NCBI RefSeq assembly: GCF_041103235.1
Contig: NZ_JBGCUN010000001.1
Span: forward strand, 2,604,001-2,668,000
From: Yoonia sp. R2331
GTDB lineage: Bacteria > Pseudomonadota > Alphaproteobacteria > Rhodobacterales > Rhodobacteraceae
Reading direction: 5' to 3'
DNA: 64,000 nt
Shown here: positions 54,106-63,258 of the stretch, piece by piece
Position numbering within the stretch: the first letter of the stretch is position 1
How the letters are laid out: every line of letters starts with the position of its first letter
Made by a program: the position numbers and the translations under genes
Notes under the pieces: model-generated
Told to the model about the DNA's origin: nothing
The model's database searches: none
What the model saw: the letters and a program-made list of their open reading frames with translations, nothing else

Positions 54106-55706
54106 GATTTTAAGTCCGAGCGCGTCGAAATATCTTGCCGCACGAGTTTCTTATCGAGTTTGCCGACGCTGGTTTTTGGAAGGCGGTCGACAAAGATTAA
54201 TTCGTCCGGAACTGCCCATTTTGATATCTCACCTGCGTCGACACGCGACTGGATTTCTTTCATAGCGCTCTGGCGTACAAGATCCGGGTCGGCATCCTTT
54301 GCGACTTGAGCGACCAACACTGGCCTTTCGCCCCACTTCGCGTGTGGCAGCCCGATCGCGGCGACGTCCTCGATGCCATCACAAGACGATGCTATGTTTT
54401 CCAGTGCCAGTGAGGATATCCATTCGCCGCCGGTCTTGATCACATCCTTGAGGCGATCCGTGATCTGCAACGATCCATTCTCGCGGATATACCCAACATC
54501 CCCGGTATGCAGATACCCACCGTCCCAAAGCGCGTCCGAGGCTTGCGCATTGTCCAGATAGCCTTGTGTCAACCAGGGAGCCCGAGCAACAACTTCGCCG
54601 GTTGTTTCACCGTCATGCGGAACGTCCTGCATATCCGGTGTCACAACACGAAGGTCAACAAGCGGGCCGGGAAAGCCGGTTTGCGCCTGCACCCCTGGGT
54701 CGTCGCTGGACAAATCGGCCACTGTCAAAAACGGACAGGTTTCGGACATCCCATAGGCCGCATGCAAGGATATGCCTGCCGCCGCCGCCCGGTCCTGCAG
54801 GCCTCGCGGCAAGGCGGCCCCCCCAATGATGACCTTCCATTGGCTTAGGTCAGTTTGCGGGCAGTTGGGATGGTCGAGCACCATTGACAGAACCGTGGGA
54901 ACGCAATGGGAAAAGGTGACGCCTTCGGCTGCTATCAATCCCAAGATTGTGTCAGGGTCATATCGACCGGGATAGACCTGACGCAGCCCCAGCATCGTTG
55001 CGGCATATGGAAATCCCCAGCCGTGGACATGAAACAAGGGTGTCAGCGGCATGTAGACGTCGCCACGATGAAATCCGGCATTCCCGGGCCATGCGCCGAA
55101 ACCTGCGATCAAGCCCAATGTGTGAAGGACCAACTGCCGATGTGAATAGCTCACCCCCTTGGGATTGCCGGTGGTCCCGGTTGTGTAAAACAGGGTTGCG
55201 GTTTGGTTTTCATCGAAGTCCGGGAAGTCAAAGCTGCCTGGGGCCTCACCTATCCACTCTTCATACCCTTCACCGTCTCCAATCGGTACGACGATGATGT
55301 CCCGATCAAAGCCCGATTTGATATCATCAATGAGCGGCATGAAGTCCTGATGCACGATGATCAGGTCCGGTTTGCCGTGGTTGATCGTATAAAGAACCTG
55401 GGCAGGAGACAGACGGACGTTGATCGTGAAAAGGGTCGCGCCCATCATCGGGACCGCAAAAAAACATTCAAGATAGCGGTGTGTGTCCCAATCCATGACG
55501 CCGACGCGCATGCACTCACGTATCCCGCTGACCTTTAAAGAATTGGCAAGTTGGCGCACGCGTTTGCCCAAGTCCGCGTAGCTCAGCCGCATTTCGGTGC
55601 CGCTGACGATCTCTTGGCAGGCGGACGCAATGTTCGATCTGGTTAACAAGTGCTTGATCAGCAACGGATAGCCATATGCATTAGACGAAGGTGACAATGG
55701 TGGCAT
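54102..55706 (-). CDS. AMP-binding acyl-CoA synthetase
   Basis: Activates a carboxylic acid to its CoA thioester through an acyl-adenylate. The 534 residues hold the P-loop motif FYTTGTTGNPKGVSYSH near residue 180, the YGMSETCP motif near 325, LHTGDVGYI and the C-terminal GKLDKK Lys. The ATG at 55706 has AAGGA upstream; an in-frame GTG at 55733 would add nine residues. It heads an operon with the cupin, FadB-like and thiolase genes. The acid could be the cupin product. Substrate unknown. Confidence 0.92.
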   Translation of the reverse strand: MPPLSPSSNAYGYPLLIKHLLTRSNIASACQEIVSGTEMRLSYADLGKRVRQLANSLKVSGIRECMRVGVMDWDTHRYLECFFAVPMMGATLFTINVRLSPAQVLYTINHGKPDLIIVHQDFMPLIDDIKSGFDRDIIVVPIGDGEGYEEWIGEAPGSFDFPDFDENQTATLFYTTGTTGNPKGVSYSHRQLVLHTLGLIAGFGAWPGNAGFHRGDVYMPLTPLFHVHGWGFPYAATMLGLRQVYPGRYDPDTILGLIAAEGVTFSHCVPTVLSMVLDHPNCPQTDLSQWKVIIGGAALPRGLQDRAAAAGISLHAAYGMSETCPFLTVADLSSDDPGVQAQTGFPGPLVDLRVVTPDMQDVPHDGETTGEVVARAPWLTQGYLDNAQASDALWDGGYLHTGDVGYIRENGSLQITDRLKDVIKTGGEWISSLALENIASSCDGIEDVAAIGLPHAKWGERPVLVAQVAKDADPDLVRQSAMKEIQSRVDAGEISKWAVPDELIFVDRLPKTSVGKLDKKLVRQDISTRSDLKS

Positions 55707-55768
55707 GAAGGTGGAATCCTTGAGCTTCTTCACCTGCTAATCTGGCATTTCTCGTCCAGTTGAAGAAT

Positions 55769-55787
55769 TGAAAGGAATTTCCTTTCA
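55769..55787. promoter_or_regulatory. LysR-type operator candidate (palindrome 1)
   Basis: TGAAAGGAA-T-TTCCTTTCA, a perfect 9-bp inverted repeat with one central base, between the CoA ligase operon and its divergent LysR regulator. The location and symmetry fit a regulator binding site. Confidence 0.6.
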
Positions 55788-55894
55788 TCAAGAAATTCTA
55801 ACCGATCATATCGCACCGCGAATTGTGTTTTACCCCCTGACAGGCTATGAAAAAGAGTATCAAAACCCTGCTGCATTCGCGCCAGTCGTCGGAT

Positions 55895-55920
55895 AACTCT
55901 GCTTGATGGTAAGCAGAGTT
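55895..55920. promoter_or_regulatory. palindrome 2 before the LysR gene
   Basis: AACTCTGCTT / AAGCAGAGTT, a perfect 10-bp repeat with a 6-base spacer, ending 11 bases before the AAGGAG ribosome site. It could be an autoregulatory operator or an mRNA hairpin. Confidence 0.5.
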
Positions 55921-55943
55921 TGTTTCATCAAGGAGATGCAGCA

Positions 55944-56867
55944 ATGACCACTCACATGCCCACGCTGGTTTCACTGCGCGCTTTTGAGGCGGTGGCGCGT
56001 CACAAGAGTTTCCGAAAGGCCGCTGACGAGATTTGTGTGACGCATGCGGCAGTCAGCCACCAGGTCAAAGCATTGGAAACAACAATCGGCGTTAAACTAC
56101 TGGAACGCACAAGCCGTTCGGTCGAACTGACACCGGCTGGCGAGCAGTATTACCCGCCAATACGCGAACACATTCAGGGAATCATCAAAGCCACTCGGCG
56201 CATCCAGACACCTGAGGAACCGGACGTGTTGCTCGTTCAGTCCTACGCAAGTTTCAATACAATGTGGTTACAGCCCAGATTGGCAGACTTTCTTCAGGAT
56301 AATCCGGACACACGCGTGCGCATCGTCTCTACCTTTGAAGACGGTGATTATGACATGCACCGGTTCGATGTGGGCGTGTTCAATGCACCACCATTTGACA
56401 AACGGTTTGACTATAGCCCGTTGTTCGAAACCGATATCTACCCGGTATGTGCGCCGGAGGCCTTGAAAACCGCAAGCGGTGGAATGCCGCTGGAAGAGCT
56501 AAAAAATTTCCTGTTGCTGAGTATCCCGAACACATGGAACGAGCCGGATGATTGGGATTGTTGGCTGGAGGCAGCGGGCTTAGATCGCGGCACTATGAAA
56601 ACTGGCTCGGTCTTTGATAACTACCCACTTGTCCGGGAAGCTGTTTTGAAAAACCGCGGTATCGCCATCGCACGGGCACCGTTTTGCACGCGTGATCTTG
56701 AAAGGGGGCGCTTGGTCAGACCGTTCGACATTTCGGTGCCAGAGCCAGGCCGCTGGTATTTGGCGACGCAAAAAGAACGTGCACCCAACCCAAAGCTCGA
56801 AACGTTTATGGACTGGCTGTTTGAACAGATCGAGGCCGACCCAGCCATGCGGTTCTTCCGGGCCTGA
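55944..56867 (+). CDS. LysR-type transcriptional regulator (GcvA-like)
   Basis: A 307-residue regulator. The winged helix-turn-helix (about 1-60) has LRAFEAVARHKSFRKAADEI and AVSHQVKALE. The effector domain is of the GcvA/periplasmic-binding type, with DVGVFNAPPF. The ATG at 55944 is preceded by AAGGAG. It is divergent from the CoA ligase operon and convergent with the proXWV operon. It probably senses a pathway intermediate and controls the divergent operon. Ligand unknown. Confidence 0.92.
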   Translation: MTTHMPTLVSLRAFEAVARHKSFRKAADEICVTHAAVSHQVKALETTIGVKLLERTSRSVELTPAGEQYYPPIREHIQGIIKATRRIQTPEEPDVLLVQSYASFNTMWLQPRLADFLQDNPDTRVRIVSTFEDGDYDMHRFDVGVFNAPPFDKRFDYSPLFETDIYPVCAPEALKTASGGMPLEELKNFLLLSIPNTWNEPDDWDCWLEAAGLDRGTMKTGSVFDNYPLVREAVLKNRGIAIARAPFCTRDLERGRLVRPFDISVPEPGRWYLATQKERAPNPKLETFMDWLFEQIEADPAMRFFRA

Positions 56868-56895
56868 TCTGTTGGATTCCAGCTCTGCCGTCAGC

Positions 56896-56915
56896 GCGCG
56901 TCAGGACTGACGCGC
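56896..56915. terminator. hairpin between LysR and proV-type genes
   Basis: Perfect 8-bp stem GCGCGTCA / TGACGCGC with a GGAC loop; it covers the stop codon of the ABC ATPase gene on the minus strand. No T-run is seen, so it is a possible shared terminator for the convergent genes. Confidence 0.4.
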
Positions 56916-57959
56916 ACCGGCCTTGGATGCGACGCGAGGGACAAGAGCGCGAACCAGTTCGGTCATATCCAGTGTGCCGACCGTCTGCTCCCCATCTTTG
57001 ACGATATAAGCGTGTGACGTATCCCCGCCGGACCGCGCGATCATGCTTTCGAGCGTGTCGTTCACGTCCACTTCGCCATGGGCATCTGCGGGCACTTTGT
57101 CACCCCCAAGTGGGGTCATAACCGAGCGAACCCGCAGAACCCGTGCGCGGTTGATGTCGCTCACGAAGTCTTCGATGTAGGGATCACTCGGGTTCAGCAG
57201 GATGTGCTGCGGCTCGCCCTGTTGCACGACAAAACCGTCCTTCAGGATCACAAGGTGATCGGCCAGCTTCAGCGCCTCATCAAGATCGTGAGTGATGAAA
57301 ATGATGGTTTTGTGCAGCTCTTTTTGCAACTCGAGCAGCAGGTCCTGCATGTCGGTCCGGATCAGCGGGTCAAGGGCCGAGAACGCCTCGTCCATCAGCA
57401 TGATCGGTGTGTTTGCACTCAGCGCCCGGGCAATGCCCACCCGCTGCTGCATCCCACCAGACAACTGCGCTGGATAATGGTTCTCAAACCCGCTCAGACC
57501 GACGCGGTCCAGCCATTTCGCGGCTTCGCGGTCGCAGGTGGCCTCGTCTTCGCCACGCACCGACAAGGGCATGCCTGCATTCTTCAGCACGGTCTTGTGC
57601 GGCAATAACGCGAACTTCTGGAAAACCATCGACATCTTTTCTTGACGGGCATGACGCAGCCCGTCCTCGGACAGTTGCATCACATCTTCGCCCTGCACGA
57701 TGATCTCGCCCGCAGTGGGTTCGATCAACCGGTTCAGGTGGCGGATCAGCGTAGATTTACCCGAGCCTGACAGGCCCATGACCACTGTGATTTCCCCCGC
57801 CTGCATATCGACGTTGATGTTGTTGAGGCCCAACACGTGCCCGTGCTGCGCCAGCAATTCTTCTTTGCCCATGCCATCCCGGACATGGTGCAACACGTCC
57901 TTGTCGCGGGCGCCAAAGATTTTATAGAGCCCGGACAGGCGGACCATTGGTTGTGTCAT
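56901..57959 (-). CDS. proV: glycine betaine/proline-type ABC transporter ATPase (ProV family)
   Basis: A 352-residue ATPase for a quaternary-amine or betaine importer. Walker A is GLSGSGKST near residue 62, the signature is QLSGGMQQRVGIARAL, Walker B is MLMDEAFSALDPL and the switch is ITHDLDEAL. A C-terminal region resembles a CBS-type domain (VDVNDTLESMIARSGG, then HAYIVKDGEQ), which in OpuA senses ionic strength. It is last in the operon proX-proW-proV. Its substrate may be glycine betaine, carnitine or DMSP. Confidence 0.93.
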   Translation of the reverse strand: MTQPMVRLSGLYKIFGARDKDVLHHVRDGMGKEELLAQHGHVLGLNNINVDMQAGEITVVMGLSGSGKSTLIRHLNRLIEPTAGEIIVQGEDVMQLSEDGLRHARQEKMSMVFQKFALLPHKTVLKNAGMPLSVRGEDEATCDREAAKWLDRVGLSGFENHYPAQLSGGMQQRVGIARALSANTPIMLMDEAFSALDPLIRTDMQDLLLELQKELHKTIIFITHDLDEALKLADHLVILKDGFVVQQGEPQHILLNPSDPYIEDFVSDINRARVLRVRSVMTPLGGDKVPADAHGEVDVNDTLESMIARSGGDTSHAYIVKDGEQTVGTLDMTELVRALVPRVASKAGARQS

Positions 57960-57971
57960 TGAACCGGCTCC

Positions 57972-59000
57972 TTAGTGTTTGACTTGGGTCTTATCGACCC
58001 GTGTGAGAGCTGCCTTGGACACGCGGTCAAGGATCACTGCCAGCAGAACAATGCCGATACCCGCAACGATGCCCACACCCAGTTCAAGGTTTCGGATACC
58101 GCGCAACACGTTCACGCCAAGGCCAGGGGCCGAAACAAGAGAGGCGATCACGACCATGGCAAGGCTCATCATGATGGTCTGGTTGATCCCGGCCATGATG
58201 TTCGGCAGCGCCAGCGGCAATTGTACTCGCATCAGTTTCTGGCGGTCATTCATGCCAAAGGCATTGGCCGCTTCGATCACGTCCTGATCTACAAGGCGGA
58301 TGCCCAGATCGGTCAGGCGGATCACCGGGACAATCGCATAAAGGATGATCGCGATCCCATAAAGTTTCGATTCCGTGACCGAGAACAAGAAGATTAGAGG
58401 GATCAGGTACACGAAGGTCGGCAGGGTCTGCAGCAGGTCGAGTAACGGAACCACGCTTTTTTGCAATCGGTCGGATTTCGACATGGCAATGCCAATGGGC
58501 ACACCGAACAGCACCGATATCGTCGTACATACAAAGATGATCGACAGAGTCTGCATCGCCACATCGTAGTGGTCTACGACAGCCAGCAGCATAATCGAGA
58601 CGGCGACAAAGATCGTCACAGGGCGCGAACGCGAGGCGTACCAGGAAATCGCCACCAGAAGCGGGACCATGATGAACCACGGCATCGCTTCAAACAGCCA
58701 AAGTGCGCCATCCAACATCCAGCTCAGTGGTTGTGTGATCGGGTCCAGAACAGTTTTCAGGACCGGTTTGGCTGCCAGAAACCCTTCTTCGATCCCGTTG
58801 GTTACATCGCGCGACTGCCATATGCGGTTGCAGCTTTCATGCAGATTATCAAACGAGGGAATTGGCATGAGCGGTCCAGAGGCCTCTTCTCCTCCTGCTT
58901 GCGCCGCAAGGTCCGCCAGCGAAAGAGACGCTTTATCGTCTGACGTGCCACACCATTCGCTCAAACCCAATGCGCTGAATAACTTGTCATAGAAGGCCAT
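57972..59000 (-). CDS. proW: glycine betaine/proline-type ABC transporter permease (ProW family)
   Basis: A 342-residue inner-membrane protein with an N-terminal cytoplasmic section and about seven helices from residue 105. The permease loop is VIEAANAFGMNDRQKLMRVQLPLALPNI (the EAA motif, given here over two parts: EAANAFGMN and LPLALPNIMAG), as in ProW and OpuAB. Its start lies 68 bases after proX and its stop 12 bases before proV. It forms the pore with the ProV ATPase. Confidence 0.93.
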   Translation of the reverse strand: MAFYDKLFSALGLSEWCGTSDDKASLSLADLAAQAGGEEASGPLMPIPSFDNLHESCNRIWQSRDVTNGIEEGFLAAKPVLKTVLDPITQPLSWMLDGALWLFEAMPWFIMVPLLVAISWYASRSRPVTIFVAVSIMLLAVVDHYDVAMQTLSIIFVCTTISVLFGVPIGIAMSKSDRLQKSVVPLLDLLQTLPTFVYLIPLIFLFSVTESKLYGIAIILYAIVPVIRLTDLGIRLVDQDVIEAANAFGMNDRQKLMRVQLPLALPNIMAGINQTIMMSLAMVVIASLVSAPGLGVNVLRGIRNLELGVGIVAGIGIVLLAVILDRVSKAALTRVDKTQVKH

Positions 59001-59032
59001 TTATCCCACTTTCCGATCTACTTCAGTGCGTT

Positions 59033-59056
59033 AGGGGCATCGCTGAGGATGCCCCT
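59033..59056 (-). terminator. intra-operon hairpin between proX and proW
   Basis: AGGGGCAT / ATGCCCCT, a perfect 8-bp stem with an 8-base loop in the 68-base gap. Such stems after binding-protein genes often protect the upstream mRNA or reduce readthrough, giving more binding protein than membrane parts. Confidence 0.55.
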
Positions 59057-59067
59057 GTCCGTGCAGT

Positions 59068-60039
59068 TTACTGCAGCAATGCGGAAAGTTTGTCGCGCGC
59101 AGCATCGTTAAGCCACGCCCCCCAGACATCCTTGTAGGTCGTCAGAAAGTGCACAGCACCTTCATCGTAGGAGGCATTGTTGTCCTCGACCCATGCCAGC
59201 GTTTCGCCCATCTGTGCGTTGGTGAAGGACAGATTTGTCATCAGCTCAGAGATTTCTGCGTTTTCAGCCATGAATTCCTTGGAAAGAACTGTAACCACTT
59301 CACTGCGAGGGAAGGCGCTCATTGCTGGCGTGTCGCATTCCGCTGTGATGTTGCAGGCGTGCTTTTCAGGGTCATGGGGGCCCATATCGACCAGGGTCAT
59401 CGGGTATTTGCCCAGTACCGATGTCGGTGCCCAATAAAAGCCGAACCACGGCTCTTTGTTTTCGTAGGCGGCAGCGATCGAAGCCGCAAGGGTTTCGCCT
59501 GATCCATGCACGAAGTTTTCAATGCCTGCATCAATCAACCCGCCTGCCTTCATCAGGTTGGTGCTGACATTCAGACAAGTCCATCCCTCGGGGCAATTGT
59601 GAAAGCGATTTCCGACGAGTTCGGGATTGGCTGCGATGCCTTCAATTGTTGCCAGTTCCGGATGCTCCTCCACAAGGTAGTTCGGAACAAAGAACCCTTC
59701 GACACCGCCATCTGATAGAACTTCGGTCACAGGAATGATTGCACCTGAGTCAACCAGCCCTTGGTAAGCCGGCGCGCCGTTTGTCCAGATTTCAGTCAGA
59801 ATATCAGGCTCTCCAGTCTCGGATACGGATGCCAGCGCGGGGTTGCTCGAGAGCGGAACCGTCGTCACTTCGCAACCATAGCCTTGCTCCATCAGGAACT
59901 TCGAGACCGCGGTCACAATTTGCGCCGACCCCCAATCGGCCTGCATCAGTGATACTTCACCGCAGTCGTCTGCCTGGGCCGCCGAGGCGGTGATTGCCGC
60001 AGCAAATAAGCACCCGAGTCCCGTTGAAATCTTGAACAT
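59068..60039 (-). CDS. proX: betaine-type ABC transporter substrate-binding protein (ProX family)
   Basis: A 323-residue periplasmic protein. The signal peptide (FKISTGLGCLFAAAITASAAQA) is followed by a type II binding fold with aromatic-rich segments (QADWGSAQIV, EIWTNGAPAY, PWFGFYWAP) suited to cation-pi binding of a quaternary amine or sulfonium. AAGGAGG precedes the ATG at 60039, which decides against the upstream in-frame start. It is first in proX-proW-proV. The near neighbour cupin suggests DMSP as a possible ligand. Confidence 0.92.
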   Translation of the reverse strand: MFKISTGLGCLFAAAITASAAQADDCGEVSLMQADWGSAQIVTAVSKFLMEQGYGCEVTTVPLSSNPALASVSETGEPDILTEIWTNGAPAYQGLVDSGAIIPVTEVLSDGGVEGFFVPNYLVEEHPELATIEGIAANPELVGNRFHNCPEGWTCLNVSTNLMKAGGLIDAGIENFVHGSGETLAASIAAAYENKEPWFGFYWAPTSVLGKYPMTLVDMGPHDPEKHACNITAECDTPAMSAFPRSEVVTVLSKEFMAENAEISELMTNLSFTNAQMGETLAWVEDNNASYDEGAVHFLTTYKDVWGAWLNDAARDKLSALLQ

Positions 60040-61426
60040 TTCTTTCCTCCTTGTTATCGGCGAAACAGGGACGGAGAAACGCTCCAAGCCAAAATTCGCC
60101 TTGTTTGTAGCGATGATTTGTACCGACAGGCCTATGAGCAAAAAACTGAAAAGAATTTTGAATCATGTACAATTGTTTACAGGTGGAGAGGTGAAGGCAG
60201 GCTCGAATTTGGTGACCTTCGTTCCAACGAAGCTCCTTAGATGTAAATCCATAGGTGGCTTATGCGTGTGTATAATTGCCTCTTCTCAAGAGACGGCAGG
60301 AGGAGTGATCACACCCGGGAACGTCCGTTCTGTGTTCATCACGCCCATTCGAACTGGCTGCAGCATCAGTAGATTTGGGCTCAATTCTGACGATCGCTGC
60401 GTTGTTCACGAACGACGGCTTCAGCGCTTTTAGCCGGTCAGTCAGACTGCCGTTAGTCCAATGCGGACAACCTCTTCCCTGTTCGATTACGGAAATTCAC
60501 TGATGTTGTTTGAAGTTTTCCCTGTTTATGCGCTTAGGGAAATCGCATGTAGCGGCCTGTTCTCTAAAGAAAATTGGAGACGAAGTGACAGAAAACCCCT
60601 CAAAATGGCAATTTTTCCCTGTAATTTCCCTGTTAGCAGGGAAATTTGGCGCAGACTGGATAGCTCGAGACTGTGCGCACAGCCAGCGTTTTATCCATGT
60701 GTGACATCCGGCGAGACTCGGTACTTTTCCGGGGGAGGCCGCAACTTTCGTTTTCTCGCGCGTTTTGAAGTCTTCTGTTTACAGAACAGGCTTTTTTCGT
60801 TTCCAAAGACAGCCCCCGACAAGTGCGCTTGCTGTCCTGGTTTCAGCACGCGGGGCGCAAAGCTGACCTTCTCTGCAAACGCGCGCCAACGATGGCGTCG
60901 AATCTAAACGGACGCATATCAGAGGCGACATCCATGTCGGACCACCTCAGGACACTGGCAGCAGCATGGACCGAGTGTGGCCGCTCTCGCGGCATTTTTT
61001 GCTCAAGTCGCGCCCCCTAGAGACTTGGCACCAATCCGGCGGATCGGACGAGCAATTTTGGTGGAATGTAGGCTGGGTGATGAGTTCGTTGGTTTTCCTC
61101 AGGTGATCAGCGGTGCATCCCAACGCCACTGGATACAGTTCGGCACCTTTGAGCGTCTAACCAAATCCACGAACCTCTCGAACAGGATCGCGCGCGCCCA
61201 ATGCGAGATCCCATCAATTGTGGCGTCAAACAGCATGATGCGCGGAATGCCGACGTTCGCAGCAGCTTACATCAAGGTCTGTCAAATTGAACAAATTGGC
61301 TATTCTGATGATCCTTCGCTCTGCTTCTTTTCTTTGATTTCGTTCTCACGGTGATCCGGCTTGGTCCAAGCAACAAGCATGCTTTTGGCTTCAGTGACGC
61401 GGCCGGTGCCTTTGCGAGACCCTCAC
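60040..61426. other. 1.4 kb gene-poor stretch
   Basis: No gene is supported. The first 130 bases are AT-rich and likely hold the proX promoter (TTTGAATCATGTACAATTGT near 60157-60176). The middle has a cluster of TTTCCCTG motifs and their inverse (60517-60646), including a 10-bp palindrome. The frames of 60-148 codons on either strand look random and overlap this repeat-rich sequence. The rest may be decayed mobile DNA. Confidence 0.5.
60623..60646. repeat. TTTCCCTG inverted-repeat cluster
   Basis: AATTTCCCTG / CAGGGAAATT, perfect 10-bp arms around TTAG. Related TTTCCCTG copies lie at 60517-60524 and about 60614-60621, with an AGGGAAA copy at 60536-60542. Nothing else explains them. They may be a noncoding repeat or mobile-element end. 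Confidence 0.5.
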
Positions 61427-61609
61427 TTATTTTGCTGCTTCAAGGGCCTCTCTCAGCATTTCCCGCGAACCGATGTGGTTTGCGAGCACCAGGATCAAAC
61501 GCGCGTTGAATGCAGTGCTTTCGGCCTCAGACAACTTTGCATGGGCCGCCAACAACTCGTCATAGAACCCGTCAGGGTCCGGCAAATTAGGTTTCAATAT
61601 CAGGGACAT
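61427..61609 (-). CDS. DUF2783 domain protein
   Basis: A 60-residue protein matching DUF2783 almost end to end: PNLPDPDGFYDELLAAHAKL, then NARLILVLANHIG and REMLREAL. The family regularly lies next to FAD-dependent hydroxylase genes of aromatic degradation, as here (3 bases from the hydroxylase stop). It may be a small subunit or stabiliser of that enzyme, inferred from linkage. Confidence 0.85.
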   Translation of the reverse strand: MSLILKPNLPDPDGFYDELLAAHAKLSEAESTAFNARLILVLANHIGSREMLREALEAAK

Positions 61610-61612
61610 GCG

Positions 61613-63235
61613 TTACTCCTTTCCAAGCGTGCGGGTCAGCGCCCTTTGGACCGCCTGCGCGTCAAAAGAAGGCCAACGCGCGACGATATGCTGATCTGGG
61701 CGGATCAGATAAATGGCCTGCAAAGCGTCTCCCAAAAACCGGGCGCGCAATGCGTCTGACGGATCTGCTAAATGAAGTACATCAATGGGCGCCCCATCTA
61801 CCAGCAATCCATCCGGTGCATCCCCACCAATTGCCAAGATCTGGAACTTGCCGGTCAGCCTATCCAGTAGAAAACGATCTTTGTCGGGTGCGTCCGTGCA
61901 GGCCGCACCCGGTCGCGTGACGGTCGGGCCATTCAGCAGATCGGGCCCGATGCAGGACAGATCGTCATAGACACACGGCACAGACAGCCTGCCGGAATTG
62001 ACCAGAGGGCGTGCGAAACTGTGTTTCCCGGCCAAGTCCAATACGGCGTTGCGGAAGGTTTTTGACATGTCGGATTTGGGTGTCATGAAATCTGTCGCGC
62101 GCGACGAGTTCAGGATGTTTTCGTCAGCGGCATATCCCCGCTCTTCGCCGTAACTGTCGAGTAGGGTATCCGGGGCCAGCCCCTTGATCACCAGATCCAG
62201 TTTCCACGCAATATTTTCAGCATCTTGCATGCCTGAGTTCGCGCCACGTGCACCAAATGGCGACACTTGATGCGCACTATCACCGGCAAAGAAAACGCGA
62301 CCATGGCGAAAATCCTTCATGCGGCGACACTGGAAGGTGTAGATCGACGTCCAGACCAGTTCGTAGTCTGGCACCTGTCCTGTTTGGCTCGACAGCATCG
62401 CATCCACACGGGCGCGGATTCGGTCTTCGTCCAGTTCCCTATCGCGGTCAATATCCCAGCCAAGCTGGAAATCAATGCGCCAGACATCATCAGGCTGTTT
62501 GTGCAGCAAAGCCGACTGACCGCTGTCTTTGAACGGCGGTTCAAACCAAAACCAGCGCTCTGTCGGGAAATCTGCGGTCATGCGAACGTCCGCGATCAAG
62601 AAATTATCTTCGAACACGCGGCCGTCGAAATCGAGCCCCAACATGCTGCGTGTCGGAGACCGTGCCCCATCACATGCGATCAACCAATCCGCTTCAAGGG
62701 TGTAAGGTCCGTCGGGGGTATCCACCTCTACGCGGACATGATCACTCTGCGACCGCACTGACGTGACGGCATTGCGCCCGCGCACCTCAATCGGGGCACC
62801 ATTCCGCTGCGCGGCTTTTATTCCGTCGAACAAAAATTTTTCGAAATAGGGTTGCTGAAGGTTGATGAAGGCCGGGTTACGGTGGCCATCTTCTGGCAGC
62901 AGGTCGAACGCGAACAACTGGGTGTCGTTGTGAAATACCTTGCCGACGTTCCAGACAACGCCTTTGTCCAGCATTTGCGCGCCCACGCCAAGGCGATGGG
63001 CGATTTCGAGTGTTCGCTTGGCAAAACAGATGGCCTTGGACCCGTTGCCAACCCCGTCGTGGTCATCCAGCACCAGAACCGGGGTGCCGCGTTGCCCAAG
63101 GTCCAGCGCAATTCCAAGGCCAACGGGACCACCGCCGACAATGACAACGGGATGGCGGCGCGGCGCTGCATCCTGATCTGGCACTTTGGCGTAGGGGTAA
63201 AGCTTGAAGACGGTCTCGTAGCGTTGGGCGACCAT
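61613..63235 (-). CDS. FAD-dependent aromatic-ring hydroxylase (MhpA/UbiH type)
   Basis: A 540-residue flavoprotein monooxygenase. The FAD-binding GGGPVGLGIALDLGQRG near residue 35, a DG motif (ACDGARSPTRSMLG) and the GDSAHQVSPFGARGANSG motif are class A signatures. The C-terminal thioredoxin-like part lies beyond residue 400. The ATG at 63235 starts MVAQRYETVFKLYPY. DUF2783 follows and an MBL hydrolase precedes, a cluster seen with hydroxylated aromatic acids. Substrate unknown. Confidence 0.9.
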   Translation of the reverse strand: MVAQRYETVFKLYPYAKVPDQDAAPRRHPVVIVGGGPVGLGIALDLGQRGTPVLVLDDHDGVGNGSKAICFAKRTLEIAHRLGVGAQMLDKGVVWNVGKVFHNDTQLFAFDLLPEDGHRNPAFINLQQPYFEKFLFDGIKAAQRNGAPIEVRGRNAVTSVRSQSDHVRVEVDTPDGPYTLEADWLIACDGARSPTRSMLGLDFDGRVFEDNFLIADVRMTADFPTERWFWFEPPFKDSGQSALLHKQPDDVWRIDFQLGWDIDRDRELDEDRIRARVDAMLSSQTGQVPDYELVWTSIYTFQCRRMKDFRHGRVFFAGDSAHQVSPFGARGANSGMQDAENIAWKLDLVIKGLAPDTLLDSYGEERGYAADENILNSSRATDFMTPKSDMSKTFRNAVLDLAGKHSFARPLVNSGRLSVPCVYDDLSCIGPDLLNGPTVTRPGAACTDAPDKDRFLLDRLTGKFQILAIGGDAPDGLLVDGAPIDVLHLADPSDALRARFLGDALQAIYLIRPDQHIVARWPSFDAQAVQRALTRTLGKE

Positions 63236-63258
63236 ATCCGATCCTCCGTCTGCTGCGG

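Noticed and set aside
60461-60907. 148-codon frame in the gene-poor stretch
   Set aside because: It reads through the TTTCCCTG repeats, has irregular Cys/Arg/Phe composition, no ribosome site and no family match that I can see.
60977-61354. 125-codon frame in the gene-poor stretch
   Set aside because: No motif, weak start context and no coding bias like neighbouring genes; may be decayed DNA.
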